Both the position numbers and the translations under genes were made by a program. Positions 10,493 through 21,257 of a stretch of DNA of 64,000 bases are shown here, one piece after another. The notes beneath the pieces are model-generated. The model saw nothing but the letters and a program-made list of their open reading frames with translations. It ran no database searches and was not told where the DNA came from. The DNA is from Timema cristinae (Eukaryota; Arthropoda; Insecta; Phasmatodea; Timematidae): positions 113,649,126-113,713,125 of the forward strand of contig JBCFYV010000012.1 in the NCBI GenBank assembly GCA_039000515.1, written 5' to 3'. The stretch's first letter is position 1; each line of letters opens with the position of its first letter.

Positions 10493-12063
10493 CAGGGCCA
10501 TCTAGGCAAACGGGGGAATCACCCAGGGGTGCTTGGTTTAAGGGGGTGCTTGGTGGAAGTAATGGTTTTTTTTTTATAAATTTTACCATTTTCATAAAAT
10601 ATCTCGAATACAGTGACTGGACGGTATGCTCACTCTTCATTGAGTCGACATGTAGATAGGAAATTCTCCAAGATGAAATTAAAACAAGTAATGGTGACAT
10701 CAAACTGCTCTCAAAGCCTTTGTCAACCACACGGTGGTTTGCAAGACATAATTCCTGCAGATCACTCCGGAATTCTACAACACTATTCTTTCATTTGCAA
10801 CGAGAATTGCAAATAATCCATGCGAAAAACCGGAAACGAGATGATGCTGATGGTTTGTGTGCTAACTTTGCTAAATTCGAGACAGAATTATCAACCAAAT
10901 TTTGTACAGATATTCTATAACGGCTTGACTAAGTGAACAAAGAGTCATCAAAGTATTACTACTAATTCAAACGACGTAATTTTGATGTATAATTCACTAA
11001 GAAGTTATGTGGAAGGACTCGAGATAAAGTTGAATAAATGAATGTGAAGGCGAAAAAAATATCTGGAATTGAAGAATTTGGATATGAAAGAAAAAGATCA
11101 TGCGTTCAGTGTGATGAGATCAATAGAGAAAATTACACGATTTTTGACTGCGGGGAAGATATCAGGATAAACACATTTTTGTTTACCAATAATGAACTAG
11201 TTGTGGAGCTTTTCATGCAGAATATCTGCATATTAATATTTCGACTTAAGATTTGACTTTCTTAGTAAATTATCTTCGATGCTACTCCATGATATTAGAG
11301 GATGTGCCAGGAAAGTTGTTGAACCATATCCTGACGGTGTAGATAGTGAATGCCTTGAAGAGGGTGTCCATTTTCAAGAGTTCCTAAAAGAAAGAAATGG
11401 AAGAAGAGTTACCTGGAAATTTTTTGAAAACTATTCGAAACAAAGGCTTAATCGTTACCTATATGAATGTAGACACTTTCATCCAGATATTTATGTGTAT
11501 TCCTTCTAATAATACAAACTCTGAACTATATTTCTCAGTTCTGAGAAGGCTGAAGAACTACTAACGAAACTCAACTAGTGAAGAGAGACTTTGGGGGATG
11601 GATTCTTTTGCTATAAATGCTGGATTTACAATCTTGCTGCAGTAAAATCGCTCAAAGTGGACTTATAAATAACGAAATAACGATTATAATATAAAGATGG
11701 TGAGTGGAATGATCAATGACCCTAGCTTGTTCTTGGTGCAGTAACATTTTAGCTATTTCTTATTTTTTAAAATTTATTTTCATTTTTGTTTTTTACCTGA
11801 TGTGCTTCATAAGTAGAAGGGGTAGATTTGGCCTGAATCCAACCATTTGAGATTCCTCATTGTTTTGGTAAGTAAACCCATACCTTTCTATTTATTATTA
11901 ATATTTTTCCACTTTACATAGTAATATAAAGCAAGAGCTGGGACGGAAGCTGGAAGGCATGGAATCTGTGTGGAATTGATGTGAATGTCGGTAAAAGAGA
12001 GGGGGGGGGGGGATGGCTTGTCAGCATTAGCCCATGGGCGACTTTTACCTTAGGAGGGCCCTG
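10493..12063 (+). mobile_element. hAT DNA transposon, internally decayed
   Basis: A 1,571-bp unit with a perfect 8-bp TSD CTGACCTG (10485-10492 and 12064-12071). The left end reads 'cagggccatctaggcaaacg' and the right end, on the minus strand, 'cagggccctcctaaggtaaa', an imperfect inverted repeat. It encloses the 3' two-thirds of a broken hAT transposase in the plus sense. The N-terminal zinc-finger part is not detectable, so the copy was probably deleted before or after insertion. A G12 run lies just inside the right end. Confidence 0.85.
10657..11655 (+). pseudogene. hAT transposase pseudogene, ZMYM1/DUF4371-like
   Basis: Ordered pieces match the hAT transposase family often annotated as zinc finger MYM-type protein 1-like. 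'LSTTRWFARHNSC' lies near 10720, followed by a piece ending 'KFCTDIL' where relatives continue 'ERLNKVSK' and this copy has a stop. Then 'YVEGLEIKL' (another frame), 'GIEEFGYERKRS' near 11060 and 'DIRINTFLF'. The C-terminal dimerisation part is 'NNTNSELYFSVLRRLKNY' then 'NSTSEERLWGM' near 11500-11600. Several stops and at least three frameshifts break it. It is not functional. Confidence 0.82.
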
Positions 12064-12309
12064 CTGACCTGGTCACAGTGTCCGTGTACGACACATATTA
12101 CAGCTCATACACTGTGACCTGTCCACACACTGCAGTGTCCCAGTGTAGAAAGGTCTACAAGCAGCCTTGAAAACAACGCCAGGAGAACTTATGACGAAGT
12201 TAATAAATGGACCGCGCTCACGTATCGAACAAAATAAATTGGTTTTATGAGAGCTCGTCACGAGTGCGCATGGCGGCTGACGTTGGAACAATCGCTTTAG
12301 ATTTTATAG

Positions 12310-12820
12310 AGTATCCCCGGACTGTCCCTTGGAGAGTACTCACTGGCCGTTTCACTTCTCCATCGCCATTTTGGTTGTGTGCTATGTATGAGATCAAGTC
12401 AGAATTATATTTAAAATAGTTTTAACTGATCTTGGAGCGTTCTGGTTTACCATATCAACATTTTACTGGCATTTCTGAGCTGAAATAATTTGTGAGCGTT
12501 TGCGTCGTATTCAAATTTAAATTAGTCGTAACTGTATCTAGTAGAATGCTAGCTAGCCAGTTAAACTTTACACCGCCATTTTGGGGGGAGAAGGACTTTC
12601 GCATCTGAATTATCTTTAACGTATTCTCAATTGTCTCTAGGAGATATTATCAGGCCATTCCACCTTTTCACTACCATTTTGGGGGTGTAGTAATAAGTAA
12701 TATCGGAGCGTTTACATCTGAATTTTATGTAGAGTAAACTCGAATATCCTTTAAGAGAGTATTAGCTGGCCGTTCAAACTTTCCACCGCTATTTTGGTGG
12801 TTTTACACTCTTGTATGTAA
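12310..12820. repeat. Degenerate ~105-bp tandem repeat, about 5 units
   Basis: A block of the form 'ctggccgtt..actt..caccgccattttgg' recurs at about 12342, 12553, 12650 and 12767, with a weaker copy near 12455. Each follows a 'gagcgttt..tctgaatt' segment. Units differ by many substitutions, so the array is old. The 70-codon frame at 12207-12419 partly overlaps it and is not supported as a gene. Confidence 0.65.
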
Positions 12821-12874
12821 GATCATAGGATACCTCCACTATTTCTAGCGGTAAAAAAAATATGGAAGACTTCC

Positions 12875-12982
12875 CCCCGCCGTCACGTGGTCTAAGGCAT
12901 GAACCAGGTGCATTGGGTATGGCATGTCGATATTATATTTCTTTCAATGCTAACGCAGGTGCATTTCCTCTAAGCAACCCGT
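12875..12982 (+). mobile_element. SINE-C fragment cut by a TTAA element
   Basis: 'gtcacgtggtctaaggcatg' (head) and 'gctaacgcaggtgcatttcc' (middle) are recognisable. It stops exactly where the TTAA element begins, so that element interrupted or truncated it. Confidence 0.5.
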
Positions 12983-12988
12983 TATTAA

Positions 12989-13377
12989 GATGGGAGTGTA
13001 GGGGACGCGAGAGAAGGTCAAGTGCTTTTGCAGTTTTTATAGCAAAACATTTTTTTTTACCTAAATAAATCAAATATTAATTTTGTATAGATATAGAGTT
13101 TAATTTTCTCCACAATGGTGATATCAACAGTTGTTGAATATTCGTCATGAGCATGGCGGCATTAGATAACAACCTTTTTAAATGAAGATAAAAAGTTGTC
13201 ATTAAATTTCAGGACATCCTTGACGGATATTCAACGACTATTGATATAACCACGTGAAGAAAATTAAACTATAATTATGTTTATAATAGAGAATTGTTTT
13301 ATTTCTTACAGCCTAAAGAATTTTATGACACAAGAATAAAAAACCAACACTTTTCTGGCGTTCCTTACACTCCCACC
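12989..13377. mobile_element. TTAA-flanked foldback miniature element, 389 bp
   Basis: Begins 'gatgggagtgtaggggacgc'. The other end, read on the minus strand, begins 'ggtgggagtgtaaggaacgc'. TTAA sits directly outside both ends (12985-12988 and 13378-13381). The arms pair along most of the length; 'gttgttgaatattcgtcatg' pairs with 'cttgacggatattcaacgac'. TTAA duplication is typical of piggyBac-type transposition, so this is probably a piggyBac-mobilised miniature element, though the terminal bases alone do not prove the superfamily. It encodes nothing. Confidence 0.78.
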
Positions 13378-13608
13378 TTAATGCGCGTGTTTAAAGTATT
13401 AATGACAAAATCGTGAGGTATAAGCTCGGACTACTGTAGGAAGAGCAATCATTATCTGGCCGTTTGCAAAAGTTACAAAAACTTGTTTTCATGCAATCAT
13501 AAGTCAAGTTATGTGTTTTATGCAACTGTAGCTTTAGATAAATAACATCAATACCTATATAATAATAATATTAATATAAATATCTTAAAACGTTATCAAT
13601 GCTTTACC

Positions 13609-13912
13609 GCCTCTGTGGTCTAATGGTCAGAGTTTGTGGCTACAGATCCTGAGGTCCCGGGTTTGATACCCGGAGCTTCCAGATTTTCTCTGTAAGGCAG
13701 TGGGCTTAGAACGCGGTCAAACTCAGCCTCGTTAGGACAAATGAAGAGCTACTTGAATAAACAAGTAGCCTATCCGGTTTAGAAAACTAAGATTAATGGC
13801 CGGAGGGTCCACTGTGCTGACCACGTGCCACCCTCAATCCGCCAATGTTGGCACTGCCTTCGCCAACATTTGGCGGCCACTCGGTTGGTATAGTTCACTC
13901 TGACGTCAAGAA
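13609..13912 (+). mobile_element. SINE-E with ~16-bp TSD
   Basis: The tRNA-like head has box A 'tggtctaatggtcag' and box B 'gggtttgatacccgg'. The body is unrelated to SINE-A/B/C and includes 'gtgctgaccacgtgccaccc' and a hairpin-like 'ccaatgttggcactgccttc' region near 13840-13875. Flanked by 'gttatcaatgctttacc' (13592-13608) and 'gttatcaatgtttacc' (13913-13928). This is the only copy in the window. A CRE octamer TGACGTCA lies at 13901-13908. Confidence 0.82.
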
Positions 13913-13928
13913 GTTATCAATGTTTACC

Positions 13929-14584
13929 TAAGTCTCCCTTCCTATTGTTATCCTATTATAGTTTGTTTACGAACTGCACCTTCTCTAATTATTTTAAAGG
14001 ATCTATATTGAATTACACAGAGTGTACCAGCGAAATATGTGAAGCGATCCTCTAAGATATAACCCCTCATCCCATTTTTTTACTCTATTACTATAATTAT
14101 CTCTCATAGCCTCACATCTTTATTAACATTTTTATGAGACAAGAACTGGGCAGGGGGGGAGGATGAGGAGAGGATAAAAACACGGGGTAGGGGGGGGGTT
14201 ATGCGAAGAGACAACGCTAATTAAAAACGTCACATCCATAAAAACCACGAACTCTGCGTATGATTAGAGGAAGGGACAGAAGGTCTTTTGCATTACCTTT
14301 TTTATGTTCCCCCCTTTTTTTTGCTCCACGTGTCACTACCCGCATATTTATATTAAATGATGTTAGGAAGAGAAAGATAGAATTGAAAGGAAGTGTTCCC
14401 GCATTTGCGAAGAAAATAAAGAGGAAAACCATACAAAAAACATCAACAACAACCATGCACCCTGTCGACATTTAAACACTCTACCACCCCGTCATCGAGA
14501 AAAATGACTATACGAGTGAAAAACCTTAGTCCGCGTGCTCACAGTTTTGTTTATTTCATATTTCTGTTCCGTTTGAGTGATTAA
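13929..14584. other. Unassigned DNA with G runs
   Basis: Contains G-rich tracts at about 14150-14200. The overlapping plus and minus frames at 14217-14475 show no recognisable domain and lie opposite each other. Confidence 0.5.
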
Positions 14585-14650
14585 TCATACTTTTTACTCT
14601 GTATCTCAAACCCTCGGAGAGGAAGTATTGTGATGGTACAAAAATCGAAC
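14585..14650 (-). repeat. R1 end fragment
   Basis: 'gaggaagtattgtgatggta' with adjoining bases matches the reversed R1 3' terminus. No body is attached. Confidence 0.4.
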
Positions 14651-14659
14651 TAGATAATA

Positions 14660-14704
14660 ATAATACTTAGCACTGAGTCTAACCCATTCAGGTTATACAC
14701 TTAG

Positions 14705-14755
<51 letters not shown>

Positions 14756-15237
14756 GCACCGCGTCTTACTACCCGTTCGGGTTATACGCGCTTACGCTAA
14801 TGTATGATGGTAGGGTGATTGTGAGATGAAATGAAGGACCTACAGTTTAACGTGGAATCCGAACCACGGAGGTGGCCTGGCATTCCCCACATTCACAAGA
14901 TGTCTTGTCAGAGGTGAAGGAAGGGTTTGGCAATCAGATAAATCTGTGCCGGGACCGAGGATTGAACCCCGGCCGCCAGCACAGAAGTCTGACACCTTAC
15001 CCCTAGACCACCAGGTCACCTACACTTAAGTACTACTTACTCTAATGGGTTATGAATTGGGAAGGTTGAATATAGAGGAAGTGAACCCGAATTTGCGTGG
15101 AAGGAGAGTGGAAAGCCATTTAGTAAAAACCACCCCCCCATTTACCCGAGAGAGATTATAACCTCTATATCCCCCGTCCTCGGTAGTATAGCTTAACACG
15201 AAACTAGCGCGTTAGCTAACTACACCACCGAGGCGGG
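14660..15237 (-). mobile_element. SINE-B copy split by SINE-A
   Basis: Its 3' end lies at 14660-14707 and its body and head at 15021-15237 ('gcgttagctaactacaccac' reversed head). SINE-A at 14708-15020 interrupts it. The target bases 'tacacttaggta' are duplicated on the other side as 'tacacttaagta'. Confidence 0.85.
14708..15020 (-). mobile_element. SINE-A full copy nested in SINE-B
   Basis: A (TTA)n tail of about 47 bases, the reversed 3' end, body and head. TSD at 14696-14707 and 15021-15032, 11/12 identical. It shows that SINE-A was active after this SINE-B copy landed. Confidence 0.9.
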
Positions 15238-15389
15238 TGATACGTGAATAGTAAATTATTTTAGGTATTGCCTGGTATAAAACCACTGTCTCCTATTTGT
15301 GTAGTCAGACACACAAAGTGCTGTGTCACTAAAATAATTACGTTAGTTGTAAAACAATGCAATGCGATTACACTACCTATGCTATAAAA

Positions 15390-16095
15390 AAAATGATACG
15401 GTGCACCGCACAGACTGTCTGTCTCTTTTATCTTAAAATAGAGACATTTACTAAAAATTGTAAAACGAAATAAAATACATTGCTGCTAAAACATTGAGAA
15501 AAGAGCAATATCTCTTTTCACCAAAGAGTATATATAACAATCCATAACACATTTCGAAGAGCCAAATAAAATAAATGTATAGTTAATTGTTTATAGCTCA
15601 GAAATTATTGGTTTTATAAAAATATATTTCAATTAAAATATTTTTATTTCAACACCACTACAACTTTACAATGATAGGCTAGTTCGTATCTCAAACATTT
15701 CAGGAGATATGATCAAAATTAGAAATTTCCTCTTTGTAAAGTATTCTTTAGGGTCATTTTCATGGGCCAATGAGAAGTTCTTTTCTGTTCGTAATGTTAA
15801 ACAGTGACTTGATATAAAATTTAATCAAAATTGTTAAGCCGGATTTATTGAAAATATATATATTTTTCTCTTTTTTTACCTTAAGTAAGCTATACCCTTA
15901 ATTCTAAGGTTAGTTATATAATTCCAAGAAATTCCTCGGGGGAACCTTATTAAATTTAGCCCATTCGGTGAAATGATTTAGAATAGGCTGAGGTACAGAC
16001 AGATGGATAGACAGACAGACAAACAGACGGCATCGCGAAAATTATATTTTAGTTTCAGAGAGTCATGAAACGTCAACATTGATCAAAATCTCTAG
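15390..16095 (+). repeat. R1 dispersed repeat, copy 2
   Basis: Starts at 'gatacggtgcaccgcac' (with the palindrome GGTGCACC). It runs through 'tatagctcagaaattattgg', 'ttcgtatctcaaacatttca' and a GACAGACAGACA run, then 'ttttagtttcagagagtcat' and 'catcaaaatctc'-like sequence. It ends just before the SINE-B at 16104. Non-coding throughout. Confidence 0.75.
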
Positions 16096-16103
16096 CTCGA
16101 TAC

Positions 16104-16350
16104 CCGCCTCGGTGACGCAGTTAGCTAACGCATGAGTTTAGTGTTGAGTTATACTGCCGAGGACGGGGAGATCGAGGTTCGAAACTCAGTTGGGTGAACT
16201 GGGGTGGTTTTTCTAAATGGTTTTCCACTCTCCCCCACGGAAATGCGGGTTTACTTCCTCTAAATTCAACCTTCCCAATTCTTAGCCCATTAGTGTATTT
16301 AGTACATAAATGTATAACCGGACGGGTAGTAAGACGCGATGCTACATAAA
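16104..16350 (+). mobile_element. SINE-B full copy
   Basis: Head 'cctcggtgacgcagttagct', box B 'ggttcgaaactca', middle 'ttccactctcccccacggaa', 3' end 'cggacgggtagtaagacgcg'. No clear TSD. Confidence 0.82.
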
Positions 16351-16449
16351 AAGACATTCGCGTATCCGAAGAATTACCTAAATGCATTAATTGACTGAGA
16401 CAGCTTGTTTTGTTTCGGGCTTAGCACTAGACCTAATAAAAAGAGCCAC

Positions 16450-16655
16450 CCACGCCAGTTAAAAGCGTCAGTCTTGTACTGTCTGGTTTTCTGATGACGG
16501 GTTTAGATTCGAATCATGGCTGTGTGTGATGACGTGATTTCTACAAACTCTCTCCACTACATGCAAACGTGGGTTAATTTTTACCTTTCTACTTTCTGCA
16601 GCCCGAGTGCGGATAGCCCAGACGTATAGTAAAACGAGCTGCATGGAATGCCCTT
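16450..16655 (+). mobile_element. SINE-C degenerate copy
   Basis: Box-B-like 'gattcgaatcatgg', middle 'ctctccactacatgcaaacg' and an eroded 3' end 'cccagacgtatagtaaaacg'. Confidence 0.55.
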
Positions 16656-16764
16656 AAAATGTGATCTTAGACATACACATATTACATTCATATAGGCATA
16701 GGCCTACATATTAAAATGAAAGACAACTTCTTCGTTTGGATAAATTAAATATACTCCAGACATT

Positions 16765-17308
16765 CTATCTTGAGCTAGTTCAATCCAGTCCACCTCATTA
16801 CACCCTATCTCTATCTTGAGCTAGTTCAATCAGTCCACTCATTACACCCTATCTCTATCTTGAGCTAGTTCAATCCAGTCCACCTCATTACACCCTATCT
16901 CTATCTTGAGCTAGTTCTATCCAGTCCACCTCATTACACCCTATCCCTATCTTGAGCTAGTTATATCCAGTCCCCTCATTACACCTATCCCTATCTTGAG
17001 CTAGTTCTATCCAGTCCACCTCATTACACCCTATCTCTATCTTGAGCTAGTTCAATCCAGTCCACCTCATTACACCTATCTCTATCTTGAGCTAGTTATA
17101 TCCAGTCCACCTCATTACACCCTATCCCTATCTTGAGCTAGTTATATCCAGTCCACCTCATTACACTATCCCTATCTTGAGCTAGTTCTATCCAGTCCAC
17201 CTCATTACACCCTATCTCTATCTTGAGCTAGTTCAATCAGACCACCTCATTACACCCTATCCTTATCTTGAGCTAGTTCTATCCAGTCCACCTCATTACA
17301 CCCTATAT
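16765..17308 (-). repeat. M46a minisatellite, about 12 units
   Basis: A 46-bp unit, recognisable by 'ctatcttgagctagtt' and 'ccagtccacctcattacacc', repeats about 11.8 times. Variants are mostly CAAT/CTAT/ATAT after 'tagtt' and single-base deletions. The same unit occurs inverted at 39571-40215 and 48755-49036. Confidence 0.95.
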
Positions 17309-17342
17309 CTTTATGCTCTATTCTAATGTTATCCTACTATTT

Positions 17343-17581
17343 GCGTCTAGGTATTCTCGGTGGTCTTCCCATTGGGTTTACACCTTACCAGACATTACCC
17401 TGAACAAGGCTCTAAATTTTCCTATTCATGCTGTATGTTCGGCCCACCGTAATCTACGAGACATGATTATCCTAACAATACCGTGTAGTGATAATAGGGT
17501 ATGTATATCAGCATTATGTCACCTCCTCCACTCCCCAGTATCCGAACAACTTTCTGGATCAAATATCTTCCTGAGCACCTT
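17343..17581 (-). pseudogene. LINE reverse-transcriptase C-terminal scrap
   Basis: On the minus strand one frame gives 'KVLRKIFDPE', 'TGEWRR', 'LLSLHGIVRIIMSRRLRWAE' and 'FRALFRVMSGKV'. This is the familiar C-terminal region of non-LTR retrotransposon polymerases (the SRRLRWAGHVARM block). Three in-frame stops interrupt it, and a neighbouring frame gives 'NPMGRPPRIPRRK'. The rest of the element is absent. It starts 35 bases after the M46a array. Confidence 0.78.
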
Positions 17582-17750
17582 GTTTTAGTCATTTAAGGTA
17601 AGAAGCCACACATATATAGAAATATAACAACAGGTAAAATGTTTTGAATATTGTGTGTTTATAATGTATTATCTAAACGAAATTTAATCAAAAACGTGAA
17701 AATTGTAAGCATATTTAATATATATAGATATATTAGAATATAGTGCACTG

Positions 17751-18176
17751 TAGGGTTGTGAAGCTTTGAAACAAACATCAGCTTCGACTTCGCTTCGAAA
17801 CCAATTTGGGCTTCAAAACTTCACCAATAAAAAATGGCAGATAAAATACTCCATTTATGTTCAATTATAGCCATTCTGAGTTGTTTTATGTATTAATAAT
17901 TAATATTTATATGGAAAAAAATCAGAAATAATTCAACTGCATGTTGTGATAATAACTTGATTTATCATATTAACACAAAATATTACAATCAATTGCGCAA
18001 AGAAACATTTTTACAGTAATTTTAGTGCATAAAGAAATATAAATAACCAAAATATATGTTTTCAAGCATAAAATAACTAAAAGAAAGATATTCGAACCTC
18101 GATTTGGCTGCGAAATATTTTATATATTTAACTCGAATTCGTTTCGAATTGAAAAATTGGACTTAGCACACCCCTA
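17751..18176. mobile_element. Non-autonomous hAT-type element, 426 bp
   Basis: The left end is 'tagggttgtgaagctttg' and the right end on the minus strand is 'taggggtgtgctaagtcc'. Flanked by GTGCACTG (17743-17750) and GTGTACTG (18177-18184), 7/8 identical. The interior has CTTCGAAAC/GTTTCGAA-type short inverted motifs near each end. AT-rich and non-coding. Confidence 0.68.
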
Positions 18177-18184
18177 GTGTACTG

Positions 18185-18880
18185 TATAGTGATTATCGTC
18201 TTAAAAGTTTAAAATTTAGAGAATGAAATGGAAAAGGTTTTTTTAATGTTTTAAACATTAAAAAAAAAATCAATTGAATAACTCATTCCACCTTGTGTAA
18301 AGTTTGAAAAAAAAAAAGTAGGCCGTATTCGTTTTAACTTAATAGACTGTTAGGTAATTTAATAAGCTAGCTGTCTGAAAATGGCTTTCAGATTAAAAAG
18401 AATAGAGCAAGTTTTTTTCAGATTTTATTTTTATTTTAACAAAGATAATTGACTTAAAAACTTTGTATGTATGTAACGTAAAGTTGGAATGTTTCGGGAG
18501 CTACCCGAGATGATTTTTAAAACAAACTTTTAAGAAACACTTTTTATCAAGCAAACACTGTACGAAAATAAAAAACAAAATCATTGGTAAATAATCAAGT
18601 AAAGTACCGTAATTTGATAATAATTGCGTGAAAATATATGGTTAATAAAAACTTCCAGAATGTTGATTCAAGTTATTAAAAATAAAGGAAATAGCTATTC
18701 TATTATTAAAACCATACATTTCGATTTTTTTCCCCCTTGCATTATTCATTCATTACTTTTGGTTCAGAACTCCATTAGTTGTACTAATACAAACTCTAGC
18801 TAATTTACATACTATTGCTCATTAACTCTTCTTTCAAATAATACTATATAGATCATCCGAATTTAAAGTGTGTTCCTTTA
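18185..18880. other. Unassigned AT-rich DNA
   Basis: No coding potential or repeat family recognised. Confidence 0.5.
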
Positions 18881-18884
18881 TTTG

Positions 18885-19465
18885 GTAAACACAGACCTTA
18901 TATTAACTTAATATATATAAATATACGGTGGATTATTGGGTTTGAAATGAACTGGAGGTTGCGTTTTATGGGTTTACTAGTAGCACTAAGAGTTAATACA
19001 AAATGGGATGTTAAAGGTGTTATAAAGAAATATAAGAACCTATAAGTATGCACTCGTGAGAGAACTGGCTTAATCAGGAATACTTGAACTGTTGGCTCGA
19101 CTGACACCTCTCGCGACCCCCTGCAGACTCGAACCCGGTACTCTAGGCATGGCGGTTGCCCTCTAGCAACGTATCACTGTTGACCCGATGTTCTAATCTG
19201 TATGGTCCGATGACAGACAGAGTGACTGCCTCCGAAAAATATGTCAATGTGTCAGCCCCGATAGTCATAAAACAAAAGCTCTTATAGCCCAATCCGGCCC
19301 AGTTACTGCTCAAGTGGAACAAAACTTGTTGCGAGTAGTCAGCATTCTTTCTTGATGTTTACTAATTCATTACAACGAGTTTGCTTGGTCAGTTCTTTCA
19401 GTCATGTAGATTCAACAAATTTATGCAAATTAAAATAAACCTACCAATCTAGCTTAGGGTTGTGA
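18885..19465 (+). repeat. R4 LTR-like repeat, copy 1
   Basis: Aligns with 35089-35699: 'gggtttactagtagca', 'gagagaactggcttaatcag', 'ctcgcgaccccctgcag', 'ccaatccggcccagttact' and a 3' end 'aaataaacctaccaatctag'. The left edge is blurred by AT-rich drift. The 69-codon minus frame at 18898-19107 is not a gene. Confidence 0.65.
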
Positions 19466-20020
19466 CAATACATACACACACACATAAATACATATATGCA
19501 TATATACATTATACGGTATACCAAAAAGTTTACGAAATTAAGAAAACATTAACAAATATCTTTGTAAAAATATTGAAATTTAATTTTCTCTGTCAAAATA
19601 CTTTACCTAAGCTTCGTGTACAAGAGAAAGTAAACATGTAAAAACTATCATAAAAACAATAATGTCGGTAGTAACAAGAAAAGCAAAATGAATATAAACT
19701 GCATTATAAAATATATCCCAAAGATAATGGGGAAAAAATTAAAATTGAAGAGTCTCCAGTCGTAGAAAAGTTTTCGTTTTTTCTCTCTTAGAGCGTGGGT
19801 ATTGATTGTATCTCATTAGTTTGCAAATTATTACAGTATCCATTAGGGTAGAGGCCTGGCACGAAGCACTGTATAAATAGCGCGCATAACGAGATTTCTT
19901 CCCCATTTCCGTAATTACAATCGAATGACCCAGCGTCACATGGTAGAACGGTCTAAGTTGCATTCACTAAGAAAAAATAAATCTTTTATCCATCCATCCA
20001 TTCATCCAGCTCTTGAGTAG
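19466..20020. other. Unassigned AT-rich DNA
   Basis: Includes a short (AC)n and AT-rich tract near 19475-19510. No gene recognised. Confidence 0.5.
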
Positions 20021-20228
20021 ATTATTATTATTAGCACCGCGTCTTACTACCCGTTCGGGTTATACGCACTTACGCTAATGTGTAATGGTAGGCTGATTGT
20101 GAGATGAAATGGAGGACCTACAGTTTAACGTGGTATCCGAACCACGGTGTAGGCCTAGCATTCCACACATTCACAAGTTGTGATTAATACACGTCTTGTC
20201 AGAGGTGAAGGAAGGGTTTGGCAATCAT
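20021..20228 (-). mobile_element. SINE-A copy, head lost at a tandem array
   Basis: The (TTA)n tail, reversed 3' end and body are present up to 'gaagggtttggcaatca', then the sequence switches abruptly to the 160-bp array. The tRNA-like head is missing. Confidence 0.8.
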
Positions 20229-20235
20229 GTGTGTC

Positions 20236-21125
20236 GCCCTGGCCACCCGACTTTTAGCCACCCGGTTTTTGAAAACGCCCATCGTTTGTGCTACGTTAGT
20301 GCTGGTTTGTGCCCGATTTTCATCGTTAGTGCTGTAAATTTACAGCACTTATTCACGATTCTTTATGGGTGGCTAGGGAGATATCTCCCTGGCCACCCAC
20401 TATAAGAAATAATAGAGATAACAATTTTTTTTAAACGCCCATCGTTTTTGCTACGTTAGTGCTGGTTAGTGCTCGATTTTCATAGTTAGTGCTGTAAATT
20501 TACAGCACTTATTCACGATTCTTTATGGTGGCTAGGGAGATATCTCCCTGGCCACCCAGTATAAGAAATAATAGATATAACAATTTTTTTTAAACGCCCA
20601 TCGTTTTTGCTACGTTAGTGCTGGTTAGTGCTCGATTTTCGTCGTTAGTGCTGTAAATTTACAGCACTTATTCACGATTCTTTATGGGTGGCTAGGGAGA
20701 TATCTCCCTGGCCACCCACTATAAGAAATAATAGAGATAACAATTTTTTTTAAACGCCCATCGTTTTTGCTACGTTAGTGCTGGTTAGTGCTCGATTTTC
20801 GTCGTTAGTGCTGTAAATTTACAGCACTTATTCACGATTCTTTATGGGTGGCTAGGGAGATATCTCCCTGGCCACCCACTATAAGAAATAATAGAGATAA
20901 CAATTTTTTTTAAACGCCCATCGTTTTTGCTACGTTAGTGCTGGTTAGTGCTCGATTTTCGTCGTTAGTGCTGTAAATTTACAGCACTTATTCACGATTC
21001 TTTATGGGTGGCTAGGGAGATATCTCCCTGGCCACCCACTATAAGAAATAATAGAGATAACAATTTTTTTTAAACGCCCATCGTTTTTGCTACGTTAGTG
21101 CTGGTTAGTGCTCGATTTTCATCGT
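20236..21125. repeat. 160-bp tandem array of palindromes, ~5.5 units
   Basis: 'tatctccctg' recurs at 20382, 20541, 20701, 20861 and 21021, so the period is 160 (159 once). Each unit carries a near-perfect 22-base palindrome 'agtgctgtaaatttac' + 'agcact', a second palindrome centred on 'gggagatatctccc' that extends outward as GTGGC...GCCAC, and three GTTAGTGCT words. Units 3-5 are almost identical, which implies recent amplification or gene conversion. The first unit is degenerate and the last is cut at 'cgattttcatcg'. No reading frame is maintained. Confidence 0.95.
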
Positions 21126-21257
21126 GCTGCCGGATGTGGACATCTTTAGGTGAGTCCTGCCATGGCCGAGAGCTTTGAGGCACCAGTTTCTATGAGGATG
21201 AGAATGAACTTTTCCTTTCTATGGTATCCAAGGATCAAGGAATTATTACCTTAATCG

